Of a DNA stretch of 64,000 nucleotides, positions 36,331 through 44,202 are shown piece after piece. The notes below the pieces were generated by a model that was given only the letters and a program-made list of their open reading frames with translations, searched no databases and was not told where the DNA came from. Numbering within the stretch: the first letter of the stretch is position 1; each line of letters begins with the position of its first letter. The position numbers and the translations under genes are program-made. The stretch lies in contig RHLJ01000007.1 in NCBI GenBank assembly GCA_003712055.1, forward strand, positions 49,512 to 113,511, given 5' to 3'. Source of the stretch: Balneola sp. Its GTDB lineage: Bacteria; Bacteroidota; Rhodothermia; Balneolales; Balneolaceae.

Positions 36331-36933
36331 ATGAGCGACAAAGAACTTTCCTTACGAGATCGAATACTTGAAATAAGCAGGCACTATGTTTATACAGAAG
36401 GGCATGCTTCTTTATCTATGCGCAAAATTGCTAAAGAAGTGGGAGTAACTGCTACCAGTATATATCTCCATTTCGAGAATAAAGACGATCTAATTCATAC
36501 ACTTATCGAAGAATCTGCAGATGAATTGAGCATGGCAATCATTGAAAGTGCTGATCAACACACCTCAACCATCGATAAGTTTGAAGCCATCATCAGAAGC
36601 TATGCCGATTTTGCATTATCTAATCCTGAGAAGTATCAGATTATTTTTACAGTGCAAGCAAATAGTATTGCTAGGTACCCCAAAGAGAAGTTTAGAAAAA
36701 TAAGAAAGGTATATGCACTTCTTGAGTCAGTAATTCTTAAGGGAATTGATGAGGATATCATGGAATTGGATGAGCCTCTTATTGCTGCATATTCTATATG
36801 GGCGCAAATGCATGGTGTAATTGCAGTTATTCTGAATCAACGTTTGGACAGTCGTATTGATCGCAAAAAATTCTTAGAGGAATCCATCGAGCATATAGTA
36901 CAGGGATTCCTAATTCGAATCACAACTATTTAA
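36331..36933 (+). CDS. TetR/AcrR family transcriptional regulator
   Basis: A 200-residue repressor. The N-terminal helix-turn-helix reads ASLSMRKIAKEVGVTATSIYLHFENKDDLIHTLIEE (about 25-60); the rest is the helical ligand domain. Next to a FadE-type dehydrogenase (9 nt downstream) it most likely senses acyl-CoA and controls fatty acid degradation, as FadR/FadP-type TetR proteins do; that is inference. The palindromes just upstream suggest it represses its own operon. Confidence 0.9.
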   Translation: MSDKELSLRDRILEISRHYVYTEGHASLSMRKIAKEVGVTATSIYLHFENKDDLIHTLIEESADELSMAIIESADQHTSTIDKFEAIIRSYADFALSNPEKYQIIFTVQANSIARYPKEKFRKIRKVYALLESVILKGIDEDIMELDEPLIAAYSIWAQMHGVIAVILNQRLDSRIDRKKFLEESIEHIVQGFLIRITTI

Positions 36934-36942
36934 TTAAGTTTC

Positions 36943-39435
36943 ATGGAAGCATTAACTGATTTTCTAGGATTTTTATATGAAGTGCCCATTTGGGCTTCTG
37001 TTACGTCAGCCATCTTGATAGCTGTTATTTTTGCTTATTCAGGAGCTCCACTTTGGTTATGGGCTATAGCTGGTTATATAGGAATAGCCGGATTGGACGC
37101 TCCAAACTGGCTTTATATTACCTATTCTGTTTTGGTAGTATTATTTAACGTAAAGCCCGTAAGAAGGACATTACTGAGTGGCCCAATAATGAAATTAATG
37201 GATGCTCTCAATTTTCTCCCTACTATCTCTGAAACCGAGCAAACTGCTATCGATGCTGGTACCGTTTGGGTAGATGGAGAGTTATTTTCTGGCAAGCCAA
37301 ATTTCAAAAGAATATTGGATGAAGCGTATCCTGAGTTAACAAAAGACGAACAAGATTTTTTAGACAACCAGGTGGAAGCGCTTTGCGAGATGGTGAACGA
37401 CTGGGATGTATTCGTTAAAAAGGATTTTGAAGAAGAAGCTTGGGAGTTCCTGAGAAAGGAAGGCTTCTTTGGTCTCATTGTTCCGAAGAAGTTTGGAGGG
37501 CATGAATTTTCTGCCACTGCTCATAGTGCTATCGTAGCCAAAGTAGGTTCCCGGTGTGGTCCGTTAGCAACAACGGTGATGGTACCGAATTCACTCGGCC
37601 CTGCTGAGCTATTGATGCACTATGGAACCGAAGAGCAGAAAGAGTACTATCTACCTCGTCTTGCAGCAGGTGTTGAAATGCCTTGTTTCGCACTTACTGA
37701 GCCAAATGCTGGTTCGGATGCTGGGGGGATGACTTCAGAAGGAGAAGTATTTAAAGGAGAGGATGGAGAGCTTTACCTAAAGCTCAACTGGAATAAACGG
37801 TATATAACCCTTGCATCTATCTCGACGGTACTTGGTCTTGCGTTCAAACTTAAGGACCCTGAAAACCTACTTGGTAAAGGTGAAGATTTAGGTATCACTT
37901 GCGCCTTAATTCCATCTGATACCAAAGGAGTAGTGCTTGGAAAGCGGCACGACCCACTTGGAGTTCCTTTCCATAATTGTCCTACTCATGGACATGATGT
38001 AATCGTCCCAATTGATGCAATTATTGGTGGAAAGGAAGGTGCAGGGAATGGATGGCGAATGCTAATGGAATCATTAGCCGTTGGTCGTGGAATTTCACTT
38101 CCGGCGCAAAGCCTTGGTGGAGCAAAAATGGCGACTAGGGTTGTTGGCGCTTATGCGATGATTAGAAAACAATTCGGTCTTAACATCGGAAAGTTTGAAG
38201 GTATAGAAGAGCCTATGGCCAGAATTGGTGGATATACTTATTTCATGGAAGCAGCAAGAAGATACACTACAGGTGGTCTCGATCAGGGAGCAAAACCTGC
38301 TGTTGTTACTGCCATTATGAAATACAATTTTACAGAGCTAATGCGCGAAATTGTAAACGATGGAATGGATATCGTAGGTGGAGCTGGGATTTCGAGAGGT
38401 CCCAGGAATATATTCGCTAATGGATATATCTCCTTGCCAATAGCGATTACGGTAGAGGGGGCAAACATCCTAACTCGAACGTTAATGATATTTGGCCAGG
38501 GAGCGATACGATGCCATCCTTATGCACTCAGCGAAATCAAAGCTCTTACTGAAGGTGATGTGAAAGGCTTTGACGATAATTTCTGGAGACACATTGGTCA
38601 TGTTGGACGAAACAAAGCACGTGCTTTTGTATTGAGTATCACTAGAGGAGCTTTGGCAAGTTCACCGGTAAGTGGACCAGCTTCTAAGTATTTCAGAAGG
38701 TTGGCATGGGCTTCGGCATCGTTTGCTTTCTTTGCTGATATCGCACTAGGATCGTATGGTGGAGCACTTAAAATGAAAGAGAAAATAGCCGGTAGATATG
38801 CGGATATACTAAGTCATATGTATTTAGCTGCTGCAACCTTAAAGCGATTTGAAGCTGAAGGAAGAAGAAAAGAAGACGAAGCATTCTTCAAATGGGCGAT
38901 GGAATATATTTTTTATAGAATCCAGGTAGCTTTTGAAGGAATTTTGAAAGAAATCAAAGTTCCGGGATTAAGCTGGGTGTTTAGGTTAGCTGGTGTATGG
39001 TCGAGGTTGAACCCTATAGGAACATACCCATCAGATGATTTGGGTCATAAAGTCGCATCTGCAATACAGGTAGTAGGTGATCAAAGAGATCGTATTACTG
39101 ATGGAATTTATGTACCCAAAGATCCTGAGCAGGCAATGGGAAGATATGAGAACGCTCTTAACTTGATTACTCAGGCAGAGCCGGTATATAAGAAGTTATA
39201 TGTGGCTATGAAGAAAAAAGAGCTTCCCAAAGCGCCGGTTACCGAATTAATCGGTATAGCTCTCAAGAAAGAAGTGATTACTCAGGAGGAGGCTAAACTG
39301 GCAACTGATGCAGAAGAAGCCAGAAATGATGCTATCCAGGTTGATGAGTTCACGCTTGAAGAATACATGAACGAAACTCCTAATGCCACAAGTGGAAAAG
39401 GGCTGACTTCATCAGAAGTAATTTCTGCTATGTAA
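36943..39435 (+). CDS. fadE: Acyl-CoA dehydrogenase, FadE type
   Basis: An 830-residue protein of FadE length and layout. Two N-terminal hydrophobic segments (about 15-60) anchor it at the membrane; the dehydrogenase domain has CFALTEPNAGSDAGGM (about 245-260), RGISLPAQSLGGAKMATR and GADIVGGAGISRGPRN-like DIVGGAGISRGPRNIF; the C-terminal ~250 residues are the FadE-specific DUF1974 region. It performs the first, FAD-dependent step of beta-oxidation. Cotranscribed with the TetR gene, and followed by a terminator at 39480. Confidence 0.92.
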   Translation: MEALTDFLGFLYEVPIWASVTSAILIAVIFAYSGAPLWLWAIAGYIGIAGLDAPNWLYITYSVLVVLFNVKPVRRTLLSGPIMKLMDALNFLPTISETEQTAIDAGTVWVDGELFSGKPNFKRILDEAYPELTKDEQDFLDNQVEALCEMVNDWDVFVKKDFEEEAWEFLRKEGFFGLIVPKKFGGHEFSATAHSAIVAKVGSRCGPLATTVMVPNSLGPAELLMHYGTEEQKEYYLPRLAAGVEMPCFALTEPNAGSDAGGMTSEGEVFKGEDGELYLKLNWNKRYITLASISTVLGLAFKLKDPENLLGKGEDLGITCALIPSDTKGVVLGKRHDPLGVPFHNCPTHGHDVIVPIDAIIGGKEGAGNGWRMLMESLAVGRGISLPAQSLGGAKMATRVVGAYAMIRKQFGLNIGKFEGIEEPMARIGGYTYFMEAARRYTTGGLDQGAKPAVVTAIMKYNFTELMREIVNDGMDIVGGAGISRGPRNIFANGYISLPIAITVEGANILTRTLMIFGQGAIRCHPYALSEIKALTEGDVKGFDDNFWRHIGHVGRNKARAFVLSITRGALASSPVSGPASKYFRRLAWASASFAFFADIALGSYGGALKMKEKIAGRYADILSHMYLAAATLKRFEAEGRRKEDEAFFKWAMEYIFYRIQVAFEGILKEIKVPGLSWVFRLAGVWSRLNPIGTYPSDDLGHKVASAIQVVGDQRDRITDGIYVPKDPEQAMGRYENALNLITQAEPVYKKLYVAMKKKELPKAPVTELIGIALKKEVITQEEAKLATDAEEARNDAIQVDEFTLEEYMNETPNATSGKGLTSSEVISAM

Positions 39436-39479
39436 ATTGCTTATTTATTAGTAGTTTAAACATAAAATTCTTAACCGAT

Positions 39480-39512
39480 ACCCGGGTGAGATGATACTCC
39501 CCGGGTTTTTTT
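39480..39512 (+). terminator. Rho-independent terminator after fadE
   Basis: ACCCGGG (39480-39486) pairs with CCCGGGT (39500-39506), with a seven-T run ending at 39512. Confidence 0.85.
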
Positions 39513-39524
39513 GCTCTTAACTAT

Positions 39525-40370
39525 CTACCAGCCTCCGCTGGCTCCACCTCCTCCAAAACCGAAGCCACCTCCGCCACTAAATCCGCCGAAGCCACCGCCA
39601 CCGCCTCCGAAGCTGCCTCCTCCACCAAATGATCCGCCTCCGCGGTTTCTCCCACCGCCGTTAAAGAAAGTGCTCCAGAATAAAGCTTCTACCACATCAT
39701 CCGGACCAAATGTACGTCTTCGACCTCTTCCTCCACGACCTCCTTTTGAGATCAAAAAGATGATAATTACAATAATGATGATGATTACATCAATTGGAAT
39801 GCCTCCATTTCCTCCAGAATTTCTTAGACCTTCAGGAGTTCCTTCAAACTCTCCAGATGCTAACTGGATAAGTGCATTAGTAGCACGGTCAAGTCCTCCA
39901 TATACGTCCTGGTTTCGAAAACTTGGAGTGATAATTTCATCAATAATCCTTCCGGACATTAGGTCTGTAATAGCTCCTTCCAATCCATAGCCGACTTCGA
40001 TACGTATTTGGCGATCTCCTTCAGAAACTAAAATAAGTACACCATTATATCGCTCGCCCTCCCACATTCTCCAGCTATTAGCTAGTTCTCCAGCTACTTC
40101 TTCAATTGAATTTCCTTGAAGGGATTCGATAATAGCGATAGAGATTACGTTCGTAGTAGTATCTCGATAGTTTATTAGCTTTTGTTCAAGAACACGCTCT
40201 TCTGAACTGGTAAGCATATTGGCATAGTCGTTGACCATACCTGTTGGGCGATCGGGGAGGAAGTCAAAATTTTGAGCAAAGGCTGTTGAGATGGAAGTAA
40301 GAGCAATGAATAAAACAAAGGCTGTCTTCGCGAGCACAGATTGGTTTGTCTTTGCGAGGAGTTTAATCAT
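39525..40370 (-). CDS. TPM domain protein with Gly-rich tail (YgcG family)
   Basis: A 281-residue exported protein from the chosen ATG (complement of 40368-40370), which gives a proper signal peptide (KTAFVLFIALTSISTAFAQ). The TPM domain runs from about 30 to 160 (RPTGMVNDYANMLTSSEERVLEQKL, NGVLILVSEGDRQIRIEVGYGLEG); then a transmembrane helix of Ile/Val (IPIDVIIIIIVIIIFLI) and a glycine-rich tail (about 225-281). The reading frame stays open to 40538, but the added 56 residues would put the signal peptide in the interior, run through a repeat and overlap the upstream gene. TPM domains are found in phosphatases and membrane quality-control partners. Clusters with a second TPM gene and lemA. 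Confidence 0.88.
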   Translation of the reverse strand: MIKLLAKTNQSVLAKTAFVLFIALTSISTAFAQNFDFLPDRPTGMVNDYANMLTSSEERVLEQKLINYRDTTTNVISIAIIESLQGNSIEEVAGELANSWRMWEGERYNGVLILVSEGDRQIRIEVGYGLEGAITDLMSGRIIDEIITPSFRNQDVYGGLDRATNALIQLASGEFEGTPEGLRNSGGNGGIPIDVIIIIIVIIIFLISKGGRGGRGRRRTFGPDDVVEALFWSTFFNGGGRNRGGGSFGGGGSFGGGGGGFGGFSGGGGFGFGGGGASGGW

Positions 40371-40397
40371 AGAATTTGGGATAACTTTTCGTTCGAC

Positions 40398-40440
40398 GAA
40401 GCAATCTCCATGATCCAGGTTGATATTCTGAGATTGCTTC
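40398..40440. repeat. GAAGCAATCTC inverted repeat
   Basis: GAAGCAATCTC (40398-40408) and GAGATTGCTTC (40430-40440) are perfect inverted arms of 11 bp with a 21 nt spacer, lying between the two TPM genes. Flanking GCGAAGGGTT...CGCAATG-like text is typical of the dispersed intergenic repeat with the same core. Confidence 0.65.
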
Positions 40441-40491
40441 AGGGTTTGTTTCACAGAACCCTTCGCAATGTCGTTTGATTTTTTTACCTGA

Positions 40492-40953
40492 TTAAGCATC
40501 CCCATTCTCCCCATAACTAATTTCATCGTCCAGTTCATTTACATCATCCGACTGATAAGGGAAAAACTCTTTCAGTTTTTGTCCTACCAAAAGGATGGCA
40601 TCTCTCAATCCACTTTCGTAATCATCGGCCTGAAAGTATTTCTTCATAAGTTCGATTTCACTGTTCCAGAAATCCTGGCCGACTTTTTCATGAATACCTT
40701 CATCTCCCCAAATGGCCATTTTATGATCTTTTGTGGCGATATAGATAATTACTCCATTCTTGAGTTCAGTTTCGTGCATGTTTAAGTCAGCGAAAACTTC
40801 TTTAGCCCTGGTAATAGCATCATTTGCTTTGCAACGATCCTCAATATGAACCCGAACTTCACCTGAGGTATTGTTTTCAGCTTCCTTAATGGCAGCTACA
40901 ATGGTTTTCTCTTCTTCTTTAGTTAAAAATCTAGCCATGGGTAAGAAAGACAA
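40492..40953 (-). CDS. TPM domain protein (short, cytoplasmic)
   Basis: A 153-residue TPM-domain protein without signal peptide: FLTKEEEKTIVAAIKEAENNTSGEVRVHIE, LKNGVIIYIATKDHKMAIWGDEGIHEKVGQDFW. This is the short member of the common lemA-TPM-TPM cluster. It lies between lemA (58 bp upstream) and the longer TPM gene. Function not established; a membrane-associated role is presumed. Confidence 0.88.
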   Translation of the reverse strand: MSFLPMARFLTKEEEKTIVAAIKEAENNTSGEVRVHIEDRCKANDAITRAKEVFADLNMHETELKNGVIIYIATKDHKMAIWGDEGIHEKVGQDFWNSEIELMKKYFQADDYESGLRDAILLVGQKLKEFFPYQSDDVNELDDEISYGENGDA

Positions 40954-40962
40954 TTGACAGTT

Positions 40963-40997
40963 GACGGATGACCAATGTTAGTCGTTGGTCATCCGTC
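40963..40997. repeat. 13 bp perfect hairpin between lemA and TPM genes
   Basis: GACGGATGACCAA (40963-40975) pairs fully with TTGGTCATCCGTC (40985-40997), loop 9 nt. It occupies most of the 58 bp gap inside the minus-strand operon; without a T-tract it is more likely an mRNA-stability or attenuation structure, or a repeat, than a terminator. Confidence 0.6.
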
Positions 40998-41011
40998 CTT
41001 CGTCGTTAAAA

Positions 41012-41602
41012 TTAATTGGAGAAATCTACGGTAGGTGCTTGTTCAGCTCCCTGCTCGGCTTCGAAATAAGCTTTTCTTTCAAATCCACCAATTGAAGCAA
41101 AAATGCTTGTTGGGAATTTTCGAATAGCCGAATTATAGGATTGAGCAGCATCATTAAATCTCTTTCTCTCCGTTGAAATTCTGTTCTCTGTTCCTTCTAA
41201 TTGCCTTTGAAGATCTCTAAAATTCGAGTTGGCCCTTAGTTCAGGATAACGCTCAACCGTAACAAGTAATCTGGACAATGCTCCGCTTAATTGAGCTTGT
41301 GCTTGTTGGAATTGTTGAAGCTTAGCAGGATCGTTTAAGTCATCTGCTGAAATATTGATAGATGAAGCGTTACTTCGTGCATTGGTAACGGCAGTTAAAG
41401 TCTCTTGTTCGAAGTCAGCTGCTCCTCTTACCGTATTCACCAGATTAGGAATAAGATCTGCCCTGCGTTGGTATTGATTCTCTACCTGTGCCCATGCGCC
41501 TTCTACGCCTTCTTCTCGGTCTACGAGTCCGTTGTTAACGCCAATTCCATAAATTGCGGTAATAGCAACAACTACGATTCCGATTAATAATTTTCCCTTC
41601 AT
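41012..41602 (-). CDS. lemA: LemA family protein
   Basis: A 196-residue protein: one N-terminal helix (KLLIGIVVVAITAIYGIGV), then the LemA coiled-coil bundle with EGVEGAWAQVENQYQRRADLIPNLVNTVRG (about 33-60), ATVERYPELRAN-like LLVTVERYPELRANSNFRDLQRQLEGTENRI, and YNSAIRKFPTSIFASIGGFERKAYFEA. It is the first gene of the lemA-TPM-TPM operon. Membrane-bound; exact function unknown. Confidence 0.94.
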   Translation of the reverse strand: MKGKLLIGIVVVAITAIYGIGVNNGLVDREEGVEGAWAQVENQYQRRADLIPNLVNTVRGAADFEQETLTAVTNARSNASSINISADDLNDPAKLQQFQQAQAQLSGALSRLLVTVERYPELRANSNFRDLQRQLEGTENRISTERKRFNDAAQSYNSAIRKFPTSIFASIGGFERKAYFEAEQGAEQAPTVDFSN

Positions 41603-41696
41603 GATTGTGTATTTAGTTATTTAATTTCCGCCCGCTTAATACGGACTAAATTCGTTTTAGTTCAACTTCATTAAACAATAATCAAAAACTGTTCCA

Positions 41697-42398
41697 TTGT
41701 CAGAGCTTAGCCCCGAATTCATTTATTTTGACTTAGATGATACCCTTCTCGATCACAAAAAGGCAGAACAAAACGGTTTAGCCGATGTTCATAAACATTT
41801 TGAAGAGATCAACAGAATACCATTATCCAAACTTATTGATACCTATCATCACATAAATAAAGGATTGTGGGAGGAGTACGGGAGAGGAGAAATTGACAGA
41901 CACATTCTGCACCGTAGAAGATTTGAAGAAACCTTTACAGCATTAGGGATTACACCCTCTTTGTATGAGGAGGCTGGGAAAGTATATATGAATTACTATC
42001 GCAATCATTGGGAGTGGATAGAGGGAGCAAAAGAAGCGTATGAAAAAGTTGCTGCAAAATACCCAACCGGAATAATTACGAATGGCTTTGCGGAAACTCA
42101 ATGGATGAAGATCAAACAGTTTGGTTTTGAAGAGACAACCCGTCAGATTGTCATTTCGGAGGAAGTAGGGGTGATGAAACCACATCCCAGGATATTTGAT
42201 CATGCGACTGAATTAGCAGGAGTAACCAGGGAAAACATCCTTTATGTAGGAGACTCATTTACCTCAGATGTACAGGGAGCGTTAAAGGCGGGTTGGAAGA
42301 TTGCATGGTTTAAAGAAAACCCAACAGAGGAAGAGGTGGCTATTCCTACTTTTTGGTTTGATGATTTTGATGCGTTGCTAAAAAAGCTTGGGGTTTGA
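41697..42398 (+). CDS. HAD family hydrolase, YjjG-type nucleotidase
   Basis: A 233-residue HAD phosphatase with motif I FIYFDLDDTLLDH (about 8-20), motif II GIITNGFAETQ, motif III Lys in EEVGVMKPHPRIF, and motif IV ILYVGDSFTSDVQGALKAGWK. TIGR02254-type length and the NG motif fit YjjG/YfnB nucleotidases that remove phosphate from non-canonical pyrimidine nucleotides. The start is TTG. The MreB-like short gene begins 1 nt after its stop. Confidence 0.88.
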   Translation: MSELSPEFIYFDLDDTLLDHKKAEQNGLADVHKHFEEINRIPLSKLIDTYHHINKGLWEEYGRGEIDRHILHRRRFEETFTALGITPSLYEEAGKVYMNYYRNHWEWIEGAKEAYEKVAAKYPTGIITNGFAETQWMKIKQFGFEETTRQIVISEEVGVMKPHPRIFDHATELAGVTRENILYVGDSFTSDVQGALKAGWKIAWFKENPTEEEVAIPTFWFDDFDALLKKLGV

Positions 42399-42399
42399 T

Positions 42400-42939
42400 A
42401 TGTACTTCAAGTCCCTATACCGATCATATTTTATCAGACTTGAAAAGGAAGAAATCTATGCGAAGTGTTTTGAGAATGGGAACTGGATAAAACTAGATCC
42501 CAATGTTGGGTTAGACGAAAATTTCGCAGTCGTTAGCATTAATGTAAAAGATACCAACTTGATGCTAAATAATTGGTTTGATAAACAAACAATTAAGCGA
42601 ATAAATCCTCTAGATCACTCCAGAACCGTTCTTTCAGATTTTTTCGTTTTTGAGGAAGTCATTAGAAATATTGCCAAAGTACTGAATGATAAGTGGTGGA
42701 CGACCAGAGCTATGTTTATCATTTGTATTGGATACGAGCTAAAAGGTGGAATAAACGAAATCGAGGCCCGGGCTTTAAGAGACGCAGCTGAACACGCTGG
42801 TGCAAAAGAAGTGCATATTATTCTTAATCATATATCCTGTACGGTTCATAGAGCGGATGATTTGTATGAAGCTCTGATACAGGTATATGGGAAATCAAAT
42901 AGAAAGAAAAATAAGGTTTTAAAAAAATTGGATATGTAG
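42400..42939 (+). CDS. Short MreB-related (actin-fold fragment) protein
   Basis: A 179-residue protein resembling only the N-terminal part of MreB. NEIEARALRDAAEHAGAKEV (119-138) matches the MreB ...TEVEKRAVxDAAxxAGAREV segment; TIKRINPLDHSRTVLSDFFV (64-83) matches the IRPLKDGVIADFDV segment; and LDENFAVVSIN (38-48) matches LNEPSVVAIN. The phosphate-1 loop (GIDLGTANT in MreB) is replaced by FIRLEKEEIYAKC, and everything after about residue 150, including the phosphate-2 and adenosine motifs, is missing. So it should not bind ATP like MreB. ATG 42400 is preferred over the in-frame TTG at 42388, which lies inside the preceding gene. Function unknown. Confidence 0.65.
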   Translation: MYFKSLYRSYFIRLEKEEIYAKCFENGNWIKLDPNVGLDENFAVVSINVKDTNLMLNNWFDKQTIKRINPLDHSRTVLSDFFVFEEVIRNIAKVLNDKWWTTRAMFIICIGYELKGGINEIEARALRDAAEHAGAKEVHIILNHISCTVHRADDLYEALIQVYGKSNRKKNKVLKKLDM

Positions 42940-43042
42940 TCCCCTAAGCACTTTTCGATTTAGTATTAATCCGCAAAGGAATTTCTTCAGTAGTTTCTCA
43001 ATCCTTAAACTCTTTTTTCAGTAGAATTACAGGATAAAAAAG

Positions 43043-43060
43043 TCCCCTCTTAGGAGGGGA
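43043..43060. terminator. CCCCTC/GAGGGG hairpin between convergent genes
   Basis: TCCCCTC (43043-43049) pairs with GAGGGGA (43054-43060), loop TTAG, followed by TTTAGGGGTGGG. It lies between the MreB-like gene and mutY. It may stop transcription or belong to a dispersed repeat. Confidence 0.4.
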
Positions 43061-43126
43061 TTTAGGGGTGGGTTTAATGGCAGTATACTCTACTCTTGTT
43101 GATTCTTCTCTTTCGCTCAGAATGAC

Positions 43127-44197
43127 TTATTGGGATTCCAGTAGTTTCTCGGTCAATCTTTTATTCGCTTTCGGGAAAGGATATTCCTCCAGTTCCGAAA
43201 TATCAACCCAATGCACTTTCTGGCTGGATTTTGGTTTGGGGTCACCTGATATTAAATGGCATAAATAAGCATAGAGCGTTATAGAGAAATGAGAGTAGAT
43301 ATGCTTTAGTTGCATGAATTCTTTGTAAGCGTGTACCTCGACTCCTAACTCTTCTTTTAATTCCCGTTCAACTGTTTGTTGGATGCTTTCACCTTCTTCC
43401 TGTTTGCCTCCTGGGAATTCCCAAAGTCCTCCCAGCATTACATTTTCTGGGCGAAGGGCAATAAGTACTTTGCCATCTTCTCTTTGAATTATGCCAACAC
43501 CGATATACTTATGAGGCTTTTTCTTTGCCGGAGATTTATAGGGAATCGTATCCGTTTTTGCCATTTTGGTTGCCACACATCCAGCCTGGATTGGGCAATC
43601 CAGACAATTGGGATTGGTTGGCTTACAAACAATTGAGCCAATTTCCATCAACCCTTGGTTGAAGGCTGCAGGATGTTCTCTACTGATTAACTCATCAACA
43701 TGAGCCTGAATCTGTTTGGTAGTTCTTGAACTCCTGGTATCTTCTTCAATTCCAAAGTAGCGGGTGATCACGCGAATCACATTTCCATCCACTACTGCAT
43801 TGGGTTCTCCAAAAGCGATACTGGTGATAGCTGCTGCTGAGTAAGGTCCTATTCCTTTGAGTTTGATAATCTCATCATATTCAGACGGAAGCTTGCCATT
43901 ATATTTTTCTACTATTTCCTTTGAAGCGGCATGTAAGTTTCTGGCACGTGAATAGTATCCCAAGCCTTCCCAGGCTTTTAATACTTGTTGTTGATCTGCT
44001 TTCGCCAAGTCAAAAACGGTTGGAAATTCACCCATAAAACGCTCGAAATAAGGCCACGCTTGATCAACCCGCGTTTGTTGGAGCATGATTTCTGAGATCC
44101 AGATTTTATACGGGTCTTTGGTTTCTCTCCATGGCATCTCTCGTTTATTCCGGGAATACCAATCCAGGATATTCTGGGCAAAATCGAGATTAGACAC
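43127..44197 (-). CDS. mutY: A/G-specific adenine DNA glycosylase
   Basis: A 356-residue MutY. Catalytic Glu36 (ISEIMLQQTRV), helix-hairpin-helix LKGIGPYSAAA (113-123), catalytic Asp137 (AVVDGNVIRV), the 4Fe-4S ligands C191, C198, C201, C207 (C-X6-C-X2-C-X5-C), and a C-terminal NUDIX-like domain (about 230-350: GGLWEFPGGKQEEGES) that reads 8-oxoG. It removes A opposite 8-oxoG. Last gene of a minus-strand run with the propeller/Ig protein (5 nt gap) and the SDR epimerase. Confidence 0.95.
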   Translation of the reverse strand: MSNLDFAQNILDWYSRNKREMPWRETKDPYKIWISEIMLQQTRVDQAWPYFERFMGEFPTVFDLAKADQQQVLKAWEGLGYYSRARNLHAASKEIVEKYNGKLPSEYDEIIKLKGIGPYSAAAITSIAFGEPNAVVDGNVIRVITRYFGIEEDTRSSRTTKQIQAHVDELISREHPAAFNQGLMEIGSIVCKPTNPNCLDCPIQAGCVATKMAKTDTIPYKSPAKKKPHKYIGVGIIQREDGKVLIALRPENVMLGGLWEFPGGKQEEGESIQQTVERELKEELGVEVHAYKEFMQLKHIYSHFSITLYAYLCHLISGDPKPKSSQKVHWVDISELEEYPFPKANKRLTEKLLESQ

Positions 44198-44202
44198 TGA
44201 GC

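Noticed and set aside
39511..39990. Plus-strand open frame of 159 residues rich in proline
   Set aside because: It is the antisense of the Gly-rich tail of the TPM protein; GGx codons read as Pro on the other strand.
40371..40538. 56-residue N-terminal extension of the TPM protein
   Set aside because: It would bury the signal peptide, cross a dispersed repeat and overlap the upstream gene; the ATG at 40370 gives a normal exported protein.
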